The notes beneath the pieces are model-generated. The model ran no database searches. It saw nothing but the letters and a program-made list of their open reading frames with translations, and was not told the origin of the DNA. Position numbers and translations under genes: made by a program. From positions 124,001 to 188,000 of the forward strand of contig NZ_BJNW01000001.1 in the NCBI RefSeq assembly GCF_006539885.1: a stretch of DNA of 64,000 bases, given 5' to 3'. Positions 38,649-48,656 of this stretch are shown here, in pieces. Origin of the DNA: Kocuria varians (GTDB lineage Bacteria > Actinomycetota > Actinomycetes > Actinomycetales > Micrococcaceae). The first letter of the stretch is position 1, and the number at the start of each line of letters is the position of its first letter.

Positions 38649-39044
38649 GGCGTCGTGACTCTCTTTCTTCAAGTACTTCCCTGTATGGAGTCCAGGACTC
38701 CTTGTGCTCGGCGGTGTCTCCCGCCACCCCGCACAGACTGAATCCGGACGATTCCGGGTTCCTCACCCTGTCGGGGCTCCGGCACCCGAACTCGGGCGTG
38801 TCGCGGGGAGCGACGCGGCCGAATCCACACACATTGATCCGGTGCCGGTGAAAAGTGGCTGTTCGCGGCGCGGTCGCGCGGACTTCGGTGCATTGCGTTT
38901 GCTTCGGTTGCACAACTGCCTTGCACCCGGTTCTCGCGATGACGTCCGTTCGTGCTGAGCGCGCGATTTCTCGCGCCGCTGAGCGAACAACAGCGGCCAT
39001 TCTGCCAGAGAATGGCGGGGGTGCGCAAACCCGGGCACGGAAAA
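38649..39044 (-). other. Gene-free region upstream of the S10 operon
   Basis: About 400 bases from the tuf terminator to rpsJ, relatively AT-rich around 38825-38960. It must hold the S10 promoter, but no -10/-35 pair here is convincing (CATACA near the 3' end lacks a -35). Short inverted repeats occur near 38740-38790. No small gene was found. Confidence 0.5.
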
Positions 39045-39075
39045 GCCCCGCACTCCCCTGAGGGGAGTGCGGGGC
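39045..39075 (-). terminator. tuf terminator
   Basis: A perfect 15-bp stem (GCCCCGCACTCCCCT, 39045-39059 with 39061-39075) followed on the minus strand by TTTTCC. It lies 44 bases after the tuf stop and is the most classical Rho-independent terminator in the window. Confidence 0.9.
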
Positions 39076-39119
39076 GTTTCACAGGTCAGGCGCAGCGCCT
39101 CACCCGGTGATCATCGACA

Positions 39120-40310
39120 TTACTTGATGATCTTGGTGACGCGGCCCGAGCCCACGGTGCGGCCACCCTCACGGATGGCGAAGCCGAGGCCCTCCTCCAT
39201 GGCGATCGGCTGGATCAGCTCGACCGTCATCTCGGTGTTGTCACCGGGCATGACCATCTCGGTGCCCTCGGGCAGCGTGATGACGCCGGTGACGTCCGTG
39301 GTGCGGAAGTAGAACTGCGGGCGGTAGTTCGAGTAGAACGGGTTGTGACGCCCGCCCTCTTCCTTGGACAGGATGTAGACGTTGGCCTCGAAGTCCGTGT
39401 GCGGGGTGATGGAACCCGGCTTGCAGACAACCTGGCCGCGCTCGACGTCGTCGCGCTTGAGACCGCGCAGCAGCAGGCCGCAGTTCTCGCCGGCCATGGC
39501 CTCGTCCATCTGCTTGTGGAACATCTCGATGCCAGTGACCGTGGTCTTCTGAACGGGGCGGATGCCCACGATCTCGACCTCGGAGTTGATCGGCAGGGTA
39601 CCGCGCTCGGCGCGGCCCGTCACCACGGTGCCACGACCGGTGATGGTGAAGACGTCCTCGATGGGCATCAGGAAGGGCTTGTCGGTGTCGCGGACCGGGT
39701 CCGGCACGTTCTCGTCCACGGCCTCCATGAGGTCCTCGACGGACTTGACCCACTGGGGGTCACCCTCGAGGGCCTTCAGCGCGGAGACGCGCACGACGGG
39801 AGCGTTGTCGCCGTCGAAGCCCTGGTCCGACAGCAGCTCGCGGACCTCCATCTCGACGAGGTCGAGCAGCTCTTCGTCGTCGACCATGTCGGACTTGTTC
39901 AGCGCGACCAGCAGGTAGGGCACGCCCACCTGGCGGGCGAGCAGCACGTGCTCGCGGGTCTGCGCCATGGGGCCGTCGGTGGCGGCGACCACGAGGATCG
40001 CGCCGTCCATCTGAGCGGCACCGGTGATCATGTTCTTCACGTAGTCCGCGTGGCCCGGGGCGTCCACGTGGGCGTAGTGGCGCTTGTCGGTCTGGTACTC
40101 GATGTGCGCGATGTTGATCGTGATGCCGCGCTGCTTCTCCTCCGGGGCGGAGTCGATGGCACCGAAGTCGCGCTGCTCGTTGACGTCCGGGTACTTGTCC
40201 GCCAGGACCTTGGAGATCGCAGCGGTGAGCGTGGTCTTGCCGTGGTCAACGTGGCCGATGGTGCCGATGTTGAGGTGCGGCTTGTTGCGCTCGAACTTGG
40301 CCTTCGCCAT
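39120..40310 (-). CDS. tuf: Elongation factor Tu
   Basis: 396-residue GTPase that delivers aminoacyl-tRNA to the ribosome. G1 is [10 protein letters not shown]3 DAPGHADY and G4 NKSD; domains 2 and 3 follow in full. The ATG at 40310 has AGGAGGAA upstream. It closes the rpsL-rpsG-fusA-tuf cluster, 159 bases after fusA, and may have its own promoter. Confidence 0.98.
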   Translation of the reverse strand: MAKAKFERNKPHLNIGTIGHVDHGKTTLTAAISKVLADKYPDVNEQRDFGAIDSAPEEKQRGITINIAHIEYQTDKRHYAHVDAPGHADYVKNMITGAAQMDGAILVVAATDGPMAQTREHVLLARQVGVPYLLVALNKSDMVDDEELLDLVEMEVRELLSDQGFDGDNAPVVRVSALKALEGDPQWVKSVEDLMEAVDENVPDPVRDTDKPFLMPIEDVFTITGRGTVVTGRAERGTLPINSEVEIVGIRPVQKTTVTGIEMFHKQMDEAMAGENCGLLLRGLKRDDVERGQVVCKPGSITPHTDFEANVYILSKEEGGRHNPFYSNYRPQFYFRTTDVTGVITLPEGTEMVMPGDNTEMTVELIQPIAMEEGLGFAIREGGRTVGSGRVTKIIK

Positions 40311-40415
40311 GGTGTGTTCCTCCTAGAACATTGAGGTGAGACTTGCTCGACTGCTCCGGGCCACGGAGCCTGTGACCACAGCGCGGCAAGCGCTGCGCGT
40401 GTCGAAACCTGTGCA

Positions 40416-40421
40416 AGTCTA
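40416..40421 (-). promoter_or_regulatory. Possible tuf -10 element
   Basis: TAGACT on the minus strand lies about 105 bases before the tuf ATG. The -35 region is poor (TCAGTA at 17 bases). A separate tuf promoter is common in bacteria, but this assignment is weak. Confidence 0.3.
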
Positions 40422-40469
40422 CTTCTGGATTGTGATCTTACTGAAATTGTGGGGTGGGACCCCGGTGGG

Positions 40470-42584
40470 TCACTCGCCGCGGTTCTTCTGGATGATCTCC
40501 TCGGCGACCGCCTTGGGGACCTCCGAGTAGCTGTCGAACTGCATCGAGTACACGGCGCGGCCCTGGGTCTTGGACCGCAGGTCGCCGATGTAGCCGAACA
40601 TCTCGGACAGCGGCACGAGTGCCGAGACGAGCTTGACGCCCGTGACGTCCTCCATGGACTGGATCTGGCCACGGCGCGAGTTGAGGTCGCCGATGACGTC
40701 GCCCATGTACTCCTCGGGCGTGCGCACCTCGACGGCCATCAGCGGCTCGAGCAGGACCGGGTTGGCGCGGCGGGCGCCTTCCTTGAAGACCATGGAACCG
40801 GCGATCTTGAACGCCATCTCCGAGGAATCGACGTCGTGGTAGGCGCCGTCCACCAGGGTGGCCTTGACGCCCACGACCGGGTAGCCGGCCAGGATGCCGA
40901 GCTGCATGGCGTCCTGGATGCCGTGGTCCACGGAGGGGATGTACTCGCGCGGCACGCGACCACCGGTCACGGCGTTGTCGAACTCGTACAGCTCCTCGGC
41001 GTCGAGCGGCAGCGGCTCGAAGGAGACCTGCACCTTCGCGAACTGGCCGGAACCACCGGTCTGCTTCTTGTGGGTGTAGTCGACCTTCTCGACGGCCTTC
41101 TTGATCGTCTCGCGGTAGGCCACCTGGGGCTTGCCCACGTTGGCCTCGACCTTGAACTCGCGCTTCATGCGGTCCACCAGGATGTCCAGGTGGAGCTCGC
41201 CCATGCCGCCGATCTCGGTCTGACCGGTCTCGTCGTTGAGGGACACCGTGAAGGTGGGGTCCTCCGCCGAGAGCTTCTGGATGGCCGTGGAGAGCTTCTC
41301 CTGGTCACCCTTGGTCTTGGGCTCGATGGCCACGAAGATCACCGGCGCCGGGAAGCTCATGGACTCCAGCACGATCTGGTTGCTCGGGTCCGAGAGGGTG
41401 TCACCGGTGGTGGTGTCCTTCAGACCGATCGCGGCGTAGATGTGACCGGCGGAGATCTCGTCCACCGGGTTCTCCTTGTTGGAGTGCATCTGGAAGAGCT
41501 TGCCGATGCGCTCGCGCTTGCCCTTGGTCGAGTTCATGACCTGCTCGCCGGCCTTGGCCTTGCCGGAGTACACGCGGATGTACGTGAGCTGGCCGTAGAA
41601 CGGGTGCGAGGCGACCTTGAACGCCAGCGCCGCGAAGGGGCCGTTGGCGTCCGCGGTGCGGGTCATGACCTCTTCCTCGTCGTTGACCGCGTGACCCTGC
41701 ACGTCCTCCACGTCGAGCGGGGAGGGCAGGTAGTCCACCACGGCGTCGAGCATGGGCTGCACGCCGCGGTTCTTGAACGCGGAGCCGCACAGCACGGGGT
41801 ACGCCTGCGAGTTGATCGTGAGCTTGCGGATGCCGGCCTTGATCTCGGCCTCGGTGAGCTCCTCGCCGCCGAGGTACTTCTCCATGAGGTCGTCGTCCGC
41901 CTCGGCCACGGCCTCGACGAGCTGGTTGCGGTAGTCGTCCGCGCGGTCCTTGAGGTCCTCGGGGATCTCGCGGGTCTCGTACTTGGCACCCAGGGAGACG
42001 TCGCCCTTGGAGTCGCCCTCCCAGACGAGCGCCTTCATGGTCACGAGGTCGATGACGCCCACGAAGTCGTTCTCCGCGCCGATCGGCAGCTGGAGCACGA
42101 GCGGCGTGGCACCGAGACGGGACTTGATGGTGTCCACGGTGAAGTAGAAGTCCGCGCCCAGCTTGTCCATCTTGTTGACGAAGCAGATGCGGGGGACCTC
42201 GTACTTGTCCGCCTGACGCCACACGGTCTCGGACTGGGGCTCCACGCCCTCCTTGCCGTCGAAGACCGCCACGGCGCCGTCGAGCACGCGCAGGGAGCGC
42301 TCGACCTCGACCGTGAAGTCCACGTGGCCCGGGGTGTCGATGATGTTGATCTGGTAGTCGTGCCAGTAGCACGAGGTCGCGGCGGAGGTGATGGTGATGC
42401 CGCGTTCCTGCTCCTGCGCCATCCAGTCCATCGTGGAGGCACCGTCGTGCGTCTCGCCGAGCTTGTGGTTGATGCCCGTGTAGAACAGGATTCGTTCGGT
42501 GGTCGTGGTCTTACCGGCATCGATGTGAGCCATGATGCCGATATTGCGGACCTTGTTGAGGTCGGTAAGCACGTCGAGTGCCAC
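40470..42584 (-). CDS. fusA: Elongation factor G
   Basis: 704-residue GTPase that drives translocation and, with RRF, ribosome recycling. G1 is [16 protein letters not shown]3 [14 protein letters not shown] and G4 NKMDKLGAD; all five domains are present to the C-terminal ENAVAEEI-like end. The GTG at 42584 has GAAGGGAA upstream and gives the family N-terminus [20 protein letters not shown]; the longer frame is not conserved. It lies 79 bases after rpsG. Confidence 0.97.
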   Translation of the reverse strand: MALDVLTDLNKVRNIGIMAHIDAGKTTTTERILFYTGINHKLGETHDGASTMDWMAQEQERGITITSAATSCYWHDYQINIIDTPGHVDFTVEVERSLRVLDGAVAVFDGKEGVEPQSETVWRQADKYEVPRICFVNKMDKLGADFYFTVDTIKSRLGATPLVLQLPIGAENDFVGVIDLVTMKALVWEGDSKGDVSLGAKYETREIPEDLKDRADDYRNQLVEAVAEADDDLMEKYLGGEELTEAEIKAGIRKLTINSQAYPVLCGSAFKNRGVQPMLDAVVDYLPSPLDVEDVQGHAVNDEEEVMTRTADANGPFAALAFKVASHPFYGQLTYIRVYSGKAKAGEQVMNSTKGKRERIGKLFQMHSNKENPVDEISAGHIYAAIGLKDTTTGDTLSDPSNQIVLESMSFPAPVIFVAIEPKTKGDQEKLSTAIQKLSAEDPTFTVSLNDETGQTEIGGMGELHLDILVDRMKREFKVEANVGKPQVAYRETIKKAVEKVDYTHKKQTGGSGQFAKVQVSFEPLPLDAEELYEFDNAVTGGRVPREYIPSVDHGIQDAMQLGILAGYPVVGVKATLVDGAYHDVDSSEMAFKIAGSMVFKEGARRANPVLLEPLMAVEVRTPEEYMGDVIGDLNSRRGQIQSMEDVTGVKLVSALVPLSEMFGYIGDLRSKTQGRAVYSMQFDSYSEVPKAVAEEIIQKNRGE

Positions 42585-42663
42585 GATGGTTCCCTTCGTA
42601 AAAGGTGGTGCCGGGCCCTGACGTCGGCCCCGCACAGGGCGGGGCCGACAGGACTACCGAATT

Positions 42664-43134
42664 TTACCAGCGGTAGTGGGCGAAGGCCTTGTTGGATTCG
42701 GCCATCTTGTGGGTGTCCTCGCGGCGCTTCACAGCGGCACCGAGACCGTTGGAGGCGTCGAGGATCTCGTTCTGCAGACGCTCGGTCATGGTGTTCTCGC
42801 GGCGAGCCTTGGAGTAGCCGACGAGCCAGCGCAGGGACAGCGCCTGGGCGCGGCCGGCCTTGACCTCGACCGGCACCTGGTAGGTGGCGCCGCCCACGCG
42901 ACGGGAGCGGACCTCGAGGGCCGGCTTCACGTTCTCGAGGGCCTTCTTCAGGGTGGCCACGGGATCGGAGTTGGTCTTGTTGCGCACACCCTCGAGGGCA
43001 CCGTAGACGATGCGCTCGGCGGTGGACTTCTTGCCGTCCTGCAGGACCTTGTTGATCAGCTGCGTGACCACGGGCGAGCCGTAGACGGGATCGACGACGA
43101 GGGGGCGCTTGGGAGCGGGACCTTTACGAGGCAT
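42664..43134 (-). CDS. rpsG: 30S ribosomal protein S7
   Basis: 156-residue S7, nucleator of 30S head assembly. [33 protein letters not shown] and the end AHYRW are conserved. Its ATG shares one base with the rpsL stop, so the two are coupled. In E. coli S7 represses the str operon. Confidence 0.97.
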   Translation of the reverse strand: MPRKGPAPKRPLVVDPVYGSPVVTQLINKVLQDGKKSTAERIVYGALEGVRNKTNSDPVATLKKALENVKPALEVRSRRVGGATYQVPVEVKAGRAQALSLRWLVGYSKARRENTMTERLQNEILDASNGLGAAVKRREDTHKMAESNKAFAHYRW

Positions 43135-43508
43135 TACTTCTTCTCCTTCTTGGCGCCGTAGCGGGAGCGGGCCTGCTGGCGACCCTTGACACCCTGGGTG
43201 TCGAGCGCGCCACGCACGATCTTGTAGCGGACACCGGGGAGGTCCTTCACACGACCGCCGCGGACGAGCACGATGGAGTGCTCCTGCAGGTTGTGGCCCT
43301 CACCGGGGATGTAGGCCGTGACCTCCACGCCGCCGTTGAGCTTCACGCGGGCGACCTTGCGCAGCGCCGAGTTCGGCTTCTTGGGCGTGGTGGTGAACAC
43401 GCGGGTGCAGACGCCGCGCTTCATGGGGTTGCCCTTGAGCGCGGGAGCCTTGGTCTTCACGACCTTGGAGTGCCGGCCCTTGCGGACCAGTTGCTGGATA
43501 GTTGGCAC
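43134..43508 (-). CDS. rpsL: 30S ribosomal protein S12
   Basis: 124-residue S12 at the decoding centre. [17 protein letters not shown] and [15 protein letters not shown] keep the wild-type lysines altered in streptomycin-resistant mutants, so the sequence predicts sensitivity at this locus. First gene of the str operon. The 280 bases upstream hold no gene; TACGAT (minus strand, 43727-43732) is a lone -10 candidate. Confidence 0.97.
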
Positions 43509-43779
43509 AGTGCCTCCTGGTGGAGCGGACTCCGGCGACTGCCGGACCCGCTGGTGACGGGACGGTGACTCCGGGCCTCACGCGCGGACGGCCACCGGGC
43601 GCGAGGGCTGGTGAACGGTGTCCGTGCATGACGAAACATGGCATCTAGGTACAAGGTGCGTACCAGTGGACCGTGTCCAAAGTGCCATCTCATTGCAGAC
43701 TGCCCGGAATCGAGCAATTCCGAGCCATCGTATCAGCTTCGACCCCCGAACGGGAAACCGGTGTTCCCCGAGGCCGCGG

Positions 43780-43801
43780 CCCGGCGGATCAGCCCGCCGG
43801 G
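43780..43801 (-). terminator. Hairpin at the end of pcaJ
   Basis: CCCGGCGG pairs with CCGCCGGG around a 6-base loop and overlaps the pcaJ stop codon. It probably ends the pca operon ahead of the rpsL promoter region. Confidence 0.55.
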
Positions 43802-44448
43802 GTGAGCTCGACGTCGAGCTCCGCCGCGAGCTCCTCGTGTCCGATGCCGAACGTCTCCCGCACCACGACGGCTCCGTCCCCGACCTCGAAGACCCCGAGG
43901 TCCGTGTAGACGCGGGACACGCAGCCCACCCCGGTCAGGGGCATGGTGCAGCGCTCCACGAGCTTGGGCTGGCCCTTCTTGGACAGCAGGGTCATCATCA
44001 CGAACGTCTGCCTGGCGCCCGTGGCGAGGTCCATGGCACCGCCCACGGCGGGGATGGCGTCCGGCTTACCCGTGTGCCAGTTGGCGAGGTTGCCGTGGCG
44101 GTCCACCTGGAACGCGCCCAGCACGCAGCAGTCCACGTGCCCGCCGCGCATCATGGCGAACGAGTCCGCGTGGTGGAAGTAGGAGCAGCCCGCGGTCTCG
44201 ACCACCGGGATCTTCCCGGCGTTGATGAGGTCGGGGTCCACCTCGTCCCCGTGCGCCTCGCCGCCCATCCCGAGCATGCCGTTCTCGGTGTGCAGGGTGA
44301 CGTCGTCCTCCGGGCCCAGGTAGTTGGACACCAGCGTGGGCTGGCCGATGCCCAGGTTCACGTAGGCGCCGGCGGGGATGTCGCGCGCGACCACCTCCGC
44401 GAGCTCCTCCGGGGACAGGGGGTGGTCGCTGCTCTGCGGGACGCTCAT
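43789..44448 (-). CDS. pcaJ: 3-oxoadipate CoA-transferase, subunit B
   Basis: 219-residue beta subunit of the CoA-transferase that converts 3-oxoadipate to 3-oxoadipyl-CoA with succinyl-CoA. The catalytic Glu55 lies in TENGMLGMGG; NLGIGQPTLVSNYL and TMPLTGVGCVSRVYTDLGVF are typical. The same fold serves acetoacetate transferases, but the pca context decides. ATG at 44448 overlaps the pcaI stop by 4 bases. Confidence 0.94.
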   Translation of the reverse strand: MSVPQSSDHPLSPEELAEVVARDIPAGAYVNLGIGQPTLVSNYLGPEDDVTLHTENGMLGMGGEAHGDEVDPDLINAGKIPVVETAGCSYFHHADSFAMMRGGHVDCCVLGAFQVDRHGNLANWHTGKPDAIPAVGGAMDLATGARQTFVMMTLLSKKGQPKLVERCTMPLTGVGCVSRVYTDLGVFEVGDGAVVVRETFGIGHEELAAELDVELTPAG

Positions 44449-45143
44449 GCCGCGCCTTCCTCTCGGGGGTCCTGCTGCCGGGGGTCCGCCACACGGACCA
44501 CGGTGTCCACGTAGATCCCGGGGGTCACGACGACCTCCGGGTCGATGCCGCCGCGCTCCACGATCTCGTGGACCTGCACGATCGAGTGCTTCGCGGCGGC
44601 GGCCATGACCGGCCCGAAGTTGCGGGCGGTCTTGCGGTAGACCAGGTTGCCCGCGGTGTCCGCGCGCAGGGCCTTGGTCAGGGAGAAGTCCGCGTGGATG
44701 GGGTGCTCGAGCACCTGGTGCCTGCCGTCCAGCACGCGCACCTCCTTGCCCTCCGCGAGCGGGGTGCCGTAGCCGGTGGGCGTGAAGAACGCCCCGATCC
44801 CCGCACCGGCGGCGCGGATCCGCTCGGCGAGGTTGCCCTGCGGGACGACCTCCAGCTCGATCTCCCCGACCCGGTACTTCTCGTCGAAGTGCCACGAGTC
44901 CGACTGCCGCGGGAACGAGCAGATGATCTTCCGCACGCGCCCCAGCCGGATCAGGGTCGCCAGGCCGACGTCCCCGTTGCCGGCGTTGTTGCTGACCACG
45001 GTGAGGTCCGTGGCCCCGTGGTCGATCAGCGCGTCGATGAGCTCCACGGGCTGGCCCGCGACCCCGAAGCCGCCGATCATCACGCACGCGCCGTCGTGGA
45101 TGGGCTCCACGGCCGCCGCGGCGGTGTCTGCGATGGTGAGCAT
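44445..45143 (-). CDS. pcaI: 3-oxoadipate CoA-transferase, subunit A
   Basis: 232-residue alpha subunit pairing with PcaJ. The CoA-binding Gly-rich MIGGFGVAGQP is near residue 22, and VSNNAGNGDVGLATLI and FFTPTGYGTPLAEGKEVR follow. The ATG at 45143 has AAAGG 7 bases upstream. It lies 168 bases after pcaC in a gap with no gene. No pcaF thiolase follows. Confidence 0.94.
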   Translation of the reverse strand: MLTIADTAAAAVEPIHDGACVMIGGFGVAGQPVELIDALIDHGATDLTVVSNNAGNGDVGLATLIRLGRVRKIICSFPRQSDSWHFDEKYRVGEIELEVVPQGNLAERIRAAGAGIGAFFTPTGYGTPLAEGKEVRVLDGRHQVLEHPIHADFSLTKALRADTAGNLVYRKTARNFGPVMAAAAKHSIVQVHEIVERGGIDPEVVVTPGIYVDTVVRVADPRQQDPREEGAA

Positions 45144-45311
45144 GGTTGCCTTTCGTCGTTTCTTGGGTGCGGGCTCAGTCCCGCGCGACCTGGTTCTCAA
45201 GCACGACGGCGAGAGACTCCGGCGTGGAGCCCGGCGGCTGGTCTCGTCGCAGGTGAGCTCCACGCCCTTCTTCGCGCCGGGTGGGACGGCCGGGTGAACA
45301 CGTAACAGGGG

Positions 45312-45710
45312 TCACTCCGTCAGCTCGTCCAGCGCCTTCTGGGCGTGCTTGAAGGCGTTGTTCGCGGAGGGCACGGAGAGGTAGATCGCGGACTGCAGCA
45401 CAACCTCCTTGATCTCCTCGACCGTGAGCCCGTTGCGCAGCGCCGCCTTGACGTGCATCTCGAACTCGTCCCAGTGGGAGCCGGCGATCAGCGCCGTGAG
45501 CACGCACGCGCTGCGCATCCGCCGGTCGAGCCCGGGGCGGGTCCAGACCTCGCCCCACGCGTAGCGCGAGATGAAGTCCTGGAAGTCCTCGGTGAACTCG
45601 GTCGTGCCGGCCTCCGCGCGGTCCACGTGGGCGTCCGTGAGGACTTCGCGCCGCACGGTCGTGCCGTCCTCGTGGGCCTGGCTCTCGGTGCGTTCGGGGT
45701 GGGGGTTCAC
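45312..45710 (-). CDS. pcaC: 4-carboxymuconolactone decarboxylase
   Basis: 132-residue enzyme converting 4-carboxymuconolactone to 3-oxoadipate enol-lactone. It shows FISRYAWGEVWTRPGLDRRM, CVLTALIAGSHWDEFEMHV and LQSAIYLSVPSANNAF. The GTG at 45710 has AGAGGA upstream. In many actinobacteria this domain is fused to PcaD (PcaL); here the genes are separate, 149 bases apart, and the gap does not look like a broken linker. Confidence 0.94.
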   Translation of the reverse strand: MNPHPERTESQAHEDGTTVRREVLTDAHVDRAEAGTTEFTEDFQDFISRYAWGEVWTRPGLDRRMRSACVLTALIAGSHWDEFEMHVKAALRNGLTVEEIKEVVLQSAIYLSVPSANNAFKHAQKALDELTE

Positions 45711-45859
45711 GGGTCCTCTGCTCTCTGCGGTCTCTGTCGGCGGGTGCCGCGCCGCGGTTCTTCCGGCGGTGCCGCCGGGATGGTGCTGGACGGGTTCTCG
45801 GTGGAGGGAGCGGGCCGGGCCGACGCACGCAGCGGCTGCCCGGTGCCGAGCCGGGGCCC

Positions 45860-46648
45860 TCAGCCCGCCGCGGTGACCAGGTCGGTGACGACCCGCTCCA
45901 GCAGCTCTGGGGCCTCGACCGGGACCAGGTGGGCGGCGGCGTCGGCGATCTCGCAGCGGGCCCCGAGCCCGTCCGCGAGGCGGCGGGCGACGTCCGGACC
46001 CGTCATGGCGTCCTCGGTCCCCGCGACGACGGCGCACGGCACCTCGGTGGGCCGGGTCGCCGCGCGCAGGTCGTATCCGCCGAGCGCACGGCACGCCGCC
46101 GCGTAGCTGAAGCGGTCCGTGCCCTGCAGGTCGTGCAGCAGCGGGGTGGCCGGCTCGGAGTGCGCGCCCAGGAAGTCCCCGCCGAACCAGGCCTTGGCGC
46201 AGCCGATCACCTGCGTGGGCGTGCCCGCGCTCGCCACGAGCTCCGCTCGCTCGGCCCACCCTGCGGGGTCCGGGAACCAGTCGGTCGTGGCGACCAGGGT
46301 GGCCGAAGCCACGCGCTCGGAGCCTGCGGCGAGCTGCTCCTGGACCACCGCCCCGCCGATCGACGTGCCCACGGCGTGCCACGCACCGGCACCGAGGCGT
46401 CCCGTGACCGCCCGTTCCACGCCCTCGGCGAGTTCCGCCATCGTGAATTCGTTCGCCGGGGCGCTCACGCCGTGGCCGGGCAGGTCCCAGCCCACCACGT
46501 GGAAGCGCGCCGCGAGCCGCGGGGCGAGCAGCGCGTACAGGTGTGTCACGGACGTGCCCAGCGCGGGGCCCAGCACCACGAGCGGCGCGTCCTGCGCCAC
46601 GTCGTCGGAACGGGTGAACTCCACGAGTCCCAGGTCGGGGACGGTCAT
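45860..46648 (-). CDS. pcaD: 3-oxoadipate enol-lactonase
   Basis: 262-residue alpha/beta hydrolase that opens 3-oxoadipate enol-lactone. The nucleophile is Ser96 in HAVGTSIGGAVVQ; the acid is in AGTEDAMTG and the His in AAAHLVPVEAPE. The oxyanion region is GPALGTS and DLPGHGVSA follows. The ATG at 46648 overlaps the pcaB stop by 4 bases and has AGGAAGAG upstream. Confidence 0.94.
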   Translation of the reverse strand: MTVPDLGLVEFTRSDDVAQDAPLVVLGPALGTSVTHLYALLAPRLAARFHVVGWDLPGHGVSAPANEFTMAELAEGVERAVTGRLGAGAWHAVGTSIGGAVVQEQLAAGSERVASATLVATTDWFPDPAGWAERAELVASAGTPTQVIGCAKAWFGGDFLGAHSEPATPLLHDLQGTDRFSYAAACRALGGYDLRAATRPTEVPCAVVAGTEDAMTGPDVARRLADGLGARCEIADAAAHLVPVEAPELLERVVTDLVTAAG

Positions 46649-48084
46649 GATCTCTTCCTCTCCTCGTGCCGGGCCGCGGCCCGGTCGCACAGGTGCGGTG
46701 CCGCACCCAGGTATCCGCGGGGGTCCAGCAGGGACCGGATCCACCCCGCGACGTCCGCGGGGTCGACGCCGCGGGGCAGCGCCTCGGGCCCGGCCGCCTC
46801 GACCCGCGCGGCGAGCGCGCGCGCCACGGCGTCGGGATCCTGCGGTGCGGCGCGCACGGCCTCCTGCACAGCCTCTTTGGCGCCGGGGCCCTCGCCGTGG
46901 GCCAGCACGGGTGCGAGCTGCGCGGTGAGGCGTTCGGCCATCACGCCGGTCCCGGCGTCCGCGAGGTTGCGGGCCATGCGGTCCTCCCGCACGGTGAGCC
47001 CCGCGGCGAGTTCTGCCGCGTGCGACGACGCCGCCGCGGCCAGCACCGCCAGCTCGCGCAGGGGCGGCCACTCGGCGTGCCACCCGCCGTCCGGGCGCTC
47101 GTCGTCCGCGGCGGCCGCGCCCGCGAGCACCTGCGCCGTCAGCCCGGGGGCGGCGAGACCCGTGCGCTTGAGCAGCACGCTCAGCACGGGGTTCTGCTTC
47201 TGCGGCATGGCCGAGGAGACCCCGCGGCCCTCCGCGGCGGGTTCGCGCAGCTCCCCGACCTCGGGCCGGGACATCGTGAGGACGTCGTTCGCCATGCGCG
47301 CCAGCGCCGCGGCGGTCTCCCCGAGGCTGCCCACGACCCGCAGCACGGGGACGCGGTTCGTGTGCCAGACCCCGTCCGGCAGGTCCAGGCCGAGCTCCTC
47401 GGCCCAGTGGCCGAGCAGCTCGTCCACGCGGGCCAGTGCCTCCCGCTCGGAGTCACCGGGTCGGGTGCACCGGGCCACGGTGGCCGCGAGGGTCCCCGCC
47501 GCACCGCCGAACGAGACGGGCAGGACCGCCCGCGCGGCGACGTCGTCCGCGGCGTCGTCCACGCCCGCGAGCCACGACGCCGCCTTGAGGCCGAAGGAGG
47601 TGGGCAGCGCGTGCTGCGTGAGGGTGCGCCCGACCATGACCGTGGCGCGGTGCTGCGAGACCAGTCGGGCGAGGGCGTCCCCCGTGCGGCCGAGCCCATC
47701 CAGCACCGCGGCGCGGACGTCCCGGAGCACCAGCGCCAGTGCGGTGTCCATGACGTCCTGGCTCGTGAGCGAGGCGTGCACGGCGCCCAGCGGCTGGCCG
47801 TACTCCCGCGTGACCGCGCGCCGGTAGGCGGCGAGCAGCGGGATCACGAGGTTGCCGCCCCCCTCCGAGGCCACGGCCAGCTCGGTGAGCGCCGCGTCGT
47901 CGAGGGGCACGCGGTCCACCGCGGCGTGCGCCGCGGCCGCCGCCCCGTCCGGGGCGAGCCCGGCGCGGGACTGCGCCGCGACCCACGCCGCCTCCACGCG
48001 CAGGGCGGCGCGGGCCACGGCGCGGTCGTCGGTGAGCGCCGCGGCACGGTGGCTCCCCGGCAGGAGCAGACCCGTCGCGATCAC
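46645..48084 (-). CDS. pcaB: 3-carboxy-cis,cis-muconate cycloisomerase
   Basis: 479-residue fumarase/aspartase-superfamily enzyme that lactonises 3-carboxymuconate to 4-carboxymuconolactone. The superfamily signature is SSAMPQKQNPVLS, with HASLTSQDVMDTALALVLRD near residue 100 and GRTLTQHALPTSFGLK. It overlaps pcaG and pcaD by 4 bases each. Confidence 0.94.
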   Translation of the reverse strand: MIATGLLLPGSHRAAALTDDRAVARAALRVEAAWVAAQSRAGLAPDGAAAAAHAAVDRVPLDDAALTELAVASEGGGNLVIPLLAAYRRAVTREYGQPLGAVHASLTSQDVMDTALALVLRDVRAAVLDGLGRTGDALARLVSQHRATVMVGRTLTQHALPTSFGLKAASWLAGVDDAADDVAARAVLPVSFGGAAGTLAATVARCTRPGDSEREALARVDELLGHWAEELGLDLPDGVWHTNRVPVLRVVGSLGETAAALARMANDVLTMSRPEVGELREPAAEGRGVSSAMPQKQNPVLSVLLKRTGLAAPGLTAQVLAGAAAADDERPDGGWHAEWPPLRELAVLAAAASSHAAELAAGLTVREDRMARNLADAGTGVMAERLTAQLAPVLAHGEGPGAKEAVQEAVRAAPQDPDAVARALAARVEAAGPEALPRGVDPADVAGWIRSLLDPRGYLGAAPHLCDRAAARHEERKRS

Positions 48085-48656
48085 TCGAGACCCGGGTAGG
48101 AGAGGAACACGGTCTCGTCCTCGCCCTGCAGGCGCACGTCGAAGCGCAGCGAGCCGTCCTCGAGGCGCTCGGCGATCATCGAGGAGCGCTCCTGCTCGGA
48201 CAGGGAGCTCAGCAGCGGGTCGTTCGCAAGCGCCTCGGTGTCCTCCGGGAGGTAGATCCGCGTGAAGAGCCGGTTGAGCAGCCCGCGGCCGAAGACCGTC
48301 ATCAGGATGAACGGCGCCTTGCCCGGCTCCGTGGGCCCGGGGTTGACCGTGGTGAAGTCGTAGTGGCCCGCGTTGTCCACGGCCACGCGGCCGAAGCCGG
48401 TGAACGTGTAGCCGTCCCGCTTCAGCGAACCGGGCTCCTGCGAGACCTTCCCGTTCTCGTCCGCCTGCCAGATCTCCAGCATCGCGTCCGGGATCGTGGC
48501 GCCGTGACCGTCGTAGACCGTGCCGTGCAGCCGCACCGCGCCCGGGTGCGAGAGCGGCACCAGGAACTCCCCGCCCTCGTAGGGCAGCGCGTAGCCGTAG
48601 AAGGGTCCAATGGTCTGTCCCGGTGTGGACACCAGCCGCTGCGTGTTCTCACTCAT
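48081..48656 (-). CDS. pcaG: Protocatechuate 3,4-dioxygenase, alpha subunit
   Basis: 191-residue non-catalytic partner of PcaH, completing the active site. TPGQTIGPFYGYALPYEGGE near the start, and DAMLEIWQADENGKVSQE and PFILMTVFGRGLLNRLFTRI later. The ATG at 48656 (MSENTQR) overlaps the pcaH end by 8 bases; a start three codons earlier is possible. Confidence 0.94.
   Translation of the reverse strand: MSENTQRLVSTPGQTIGPFYGYALPYEGGEFLVPLSHPGAVRLHGTVYDGHGATIPDAMLEIWQADENGKVSQEPGSLKRDGYTFTGFGRVAVDNAGHYDFTTVNPGPTEPGKAPFILMTVFGRGLLNRLFTRIYLPEDTEALANDPLLSSLSEQERSSMIAERLEDGSLRFDVRLQGEDETVFLSYPGLE

Noticed and set aside
43789-45087. A single 432-codon frame that might be a fused PcaIJ protein
   Set aside because: Its first half is the wrong frame of pcaI; the two real subunits overlap by 4 bases in different frames.
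45711-45859. A broken PcaD-PcaC fusion
   Set aside because: The 149-base gap has a good ribosome-binding site before the GTG of pcaC, and PcaD ends with a natural family C-terminus, so separate genes are more likely.
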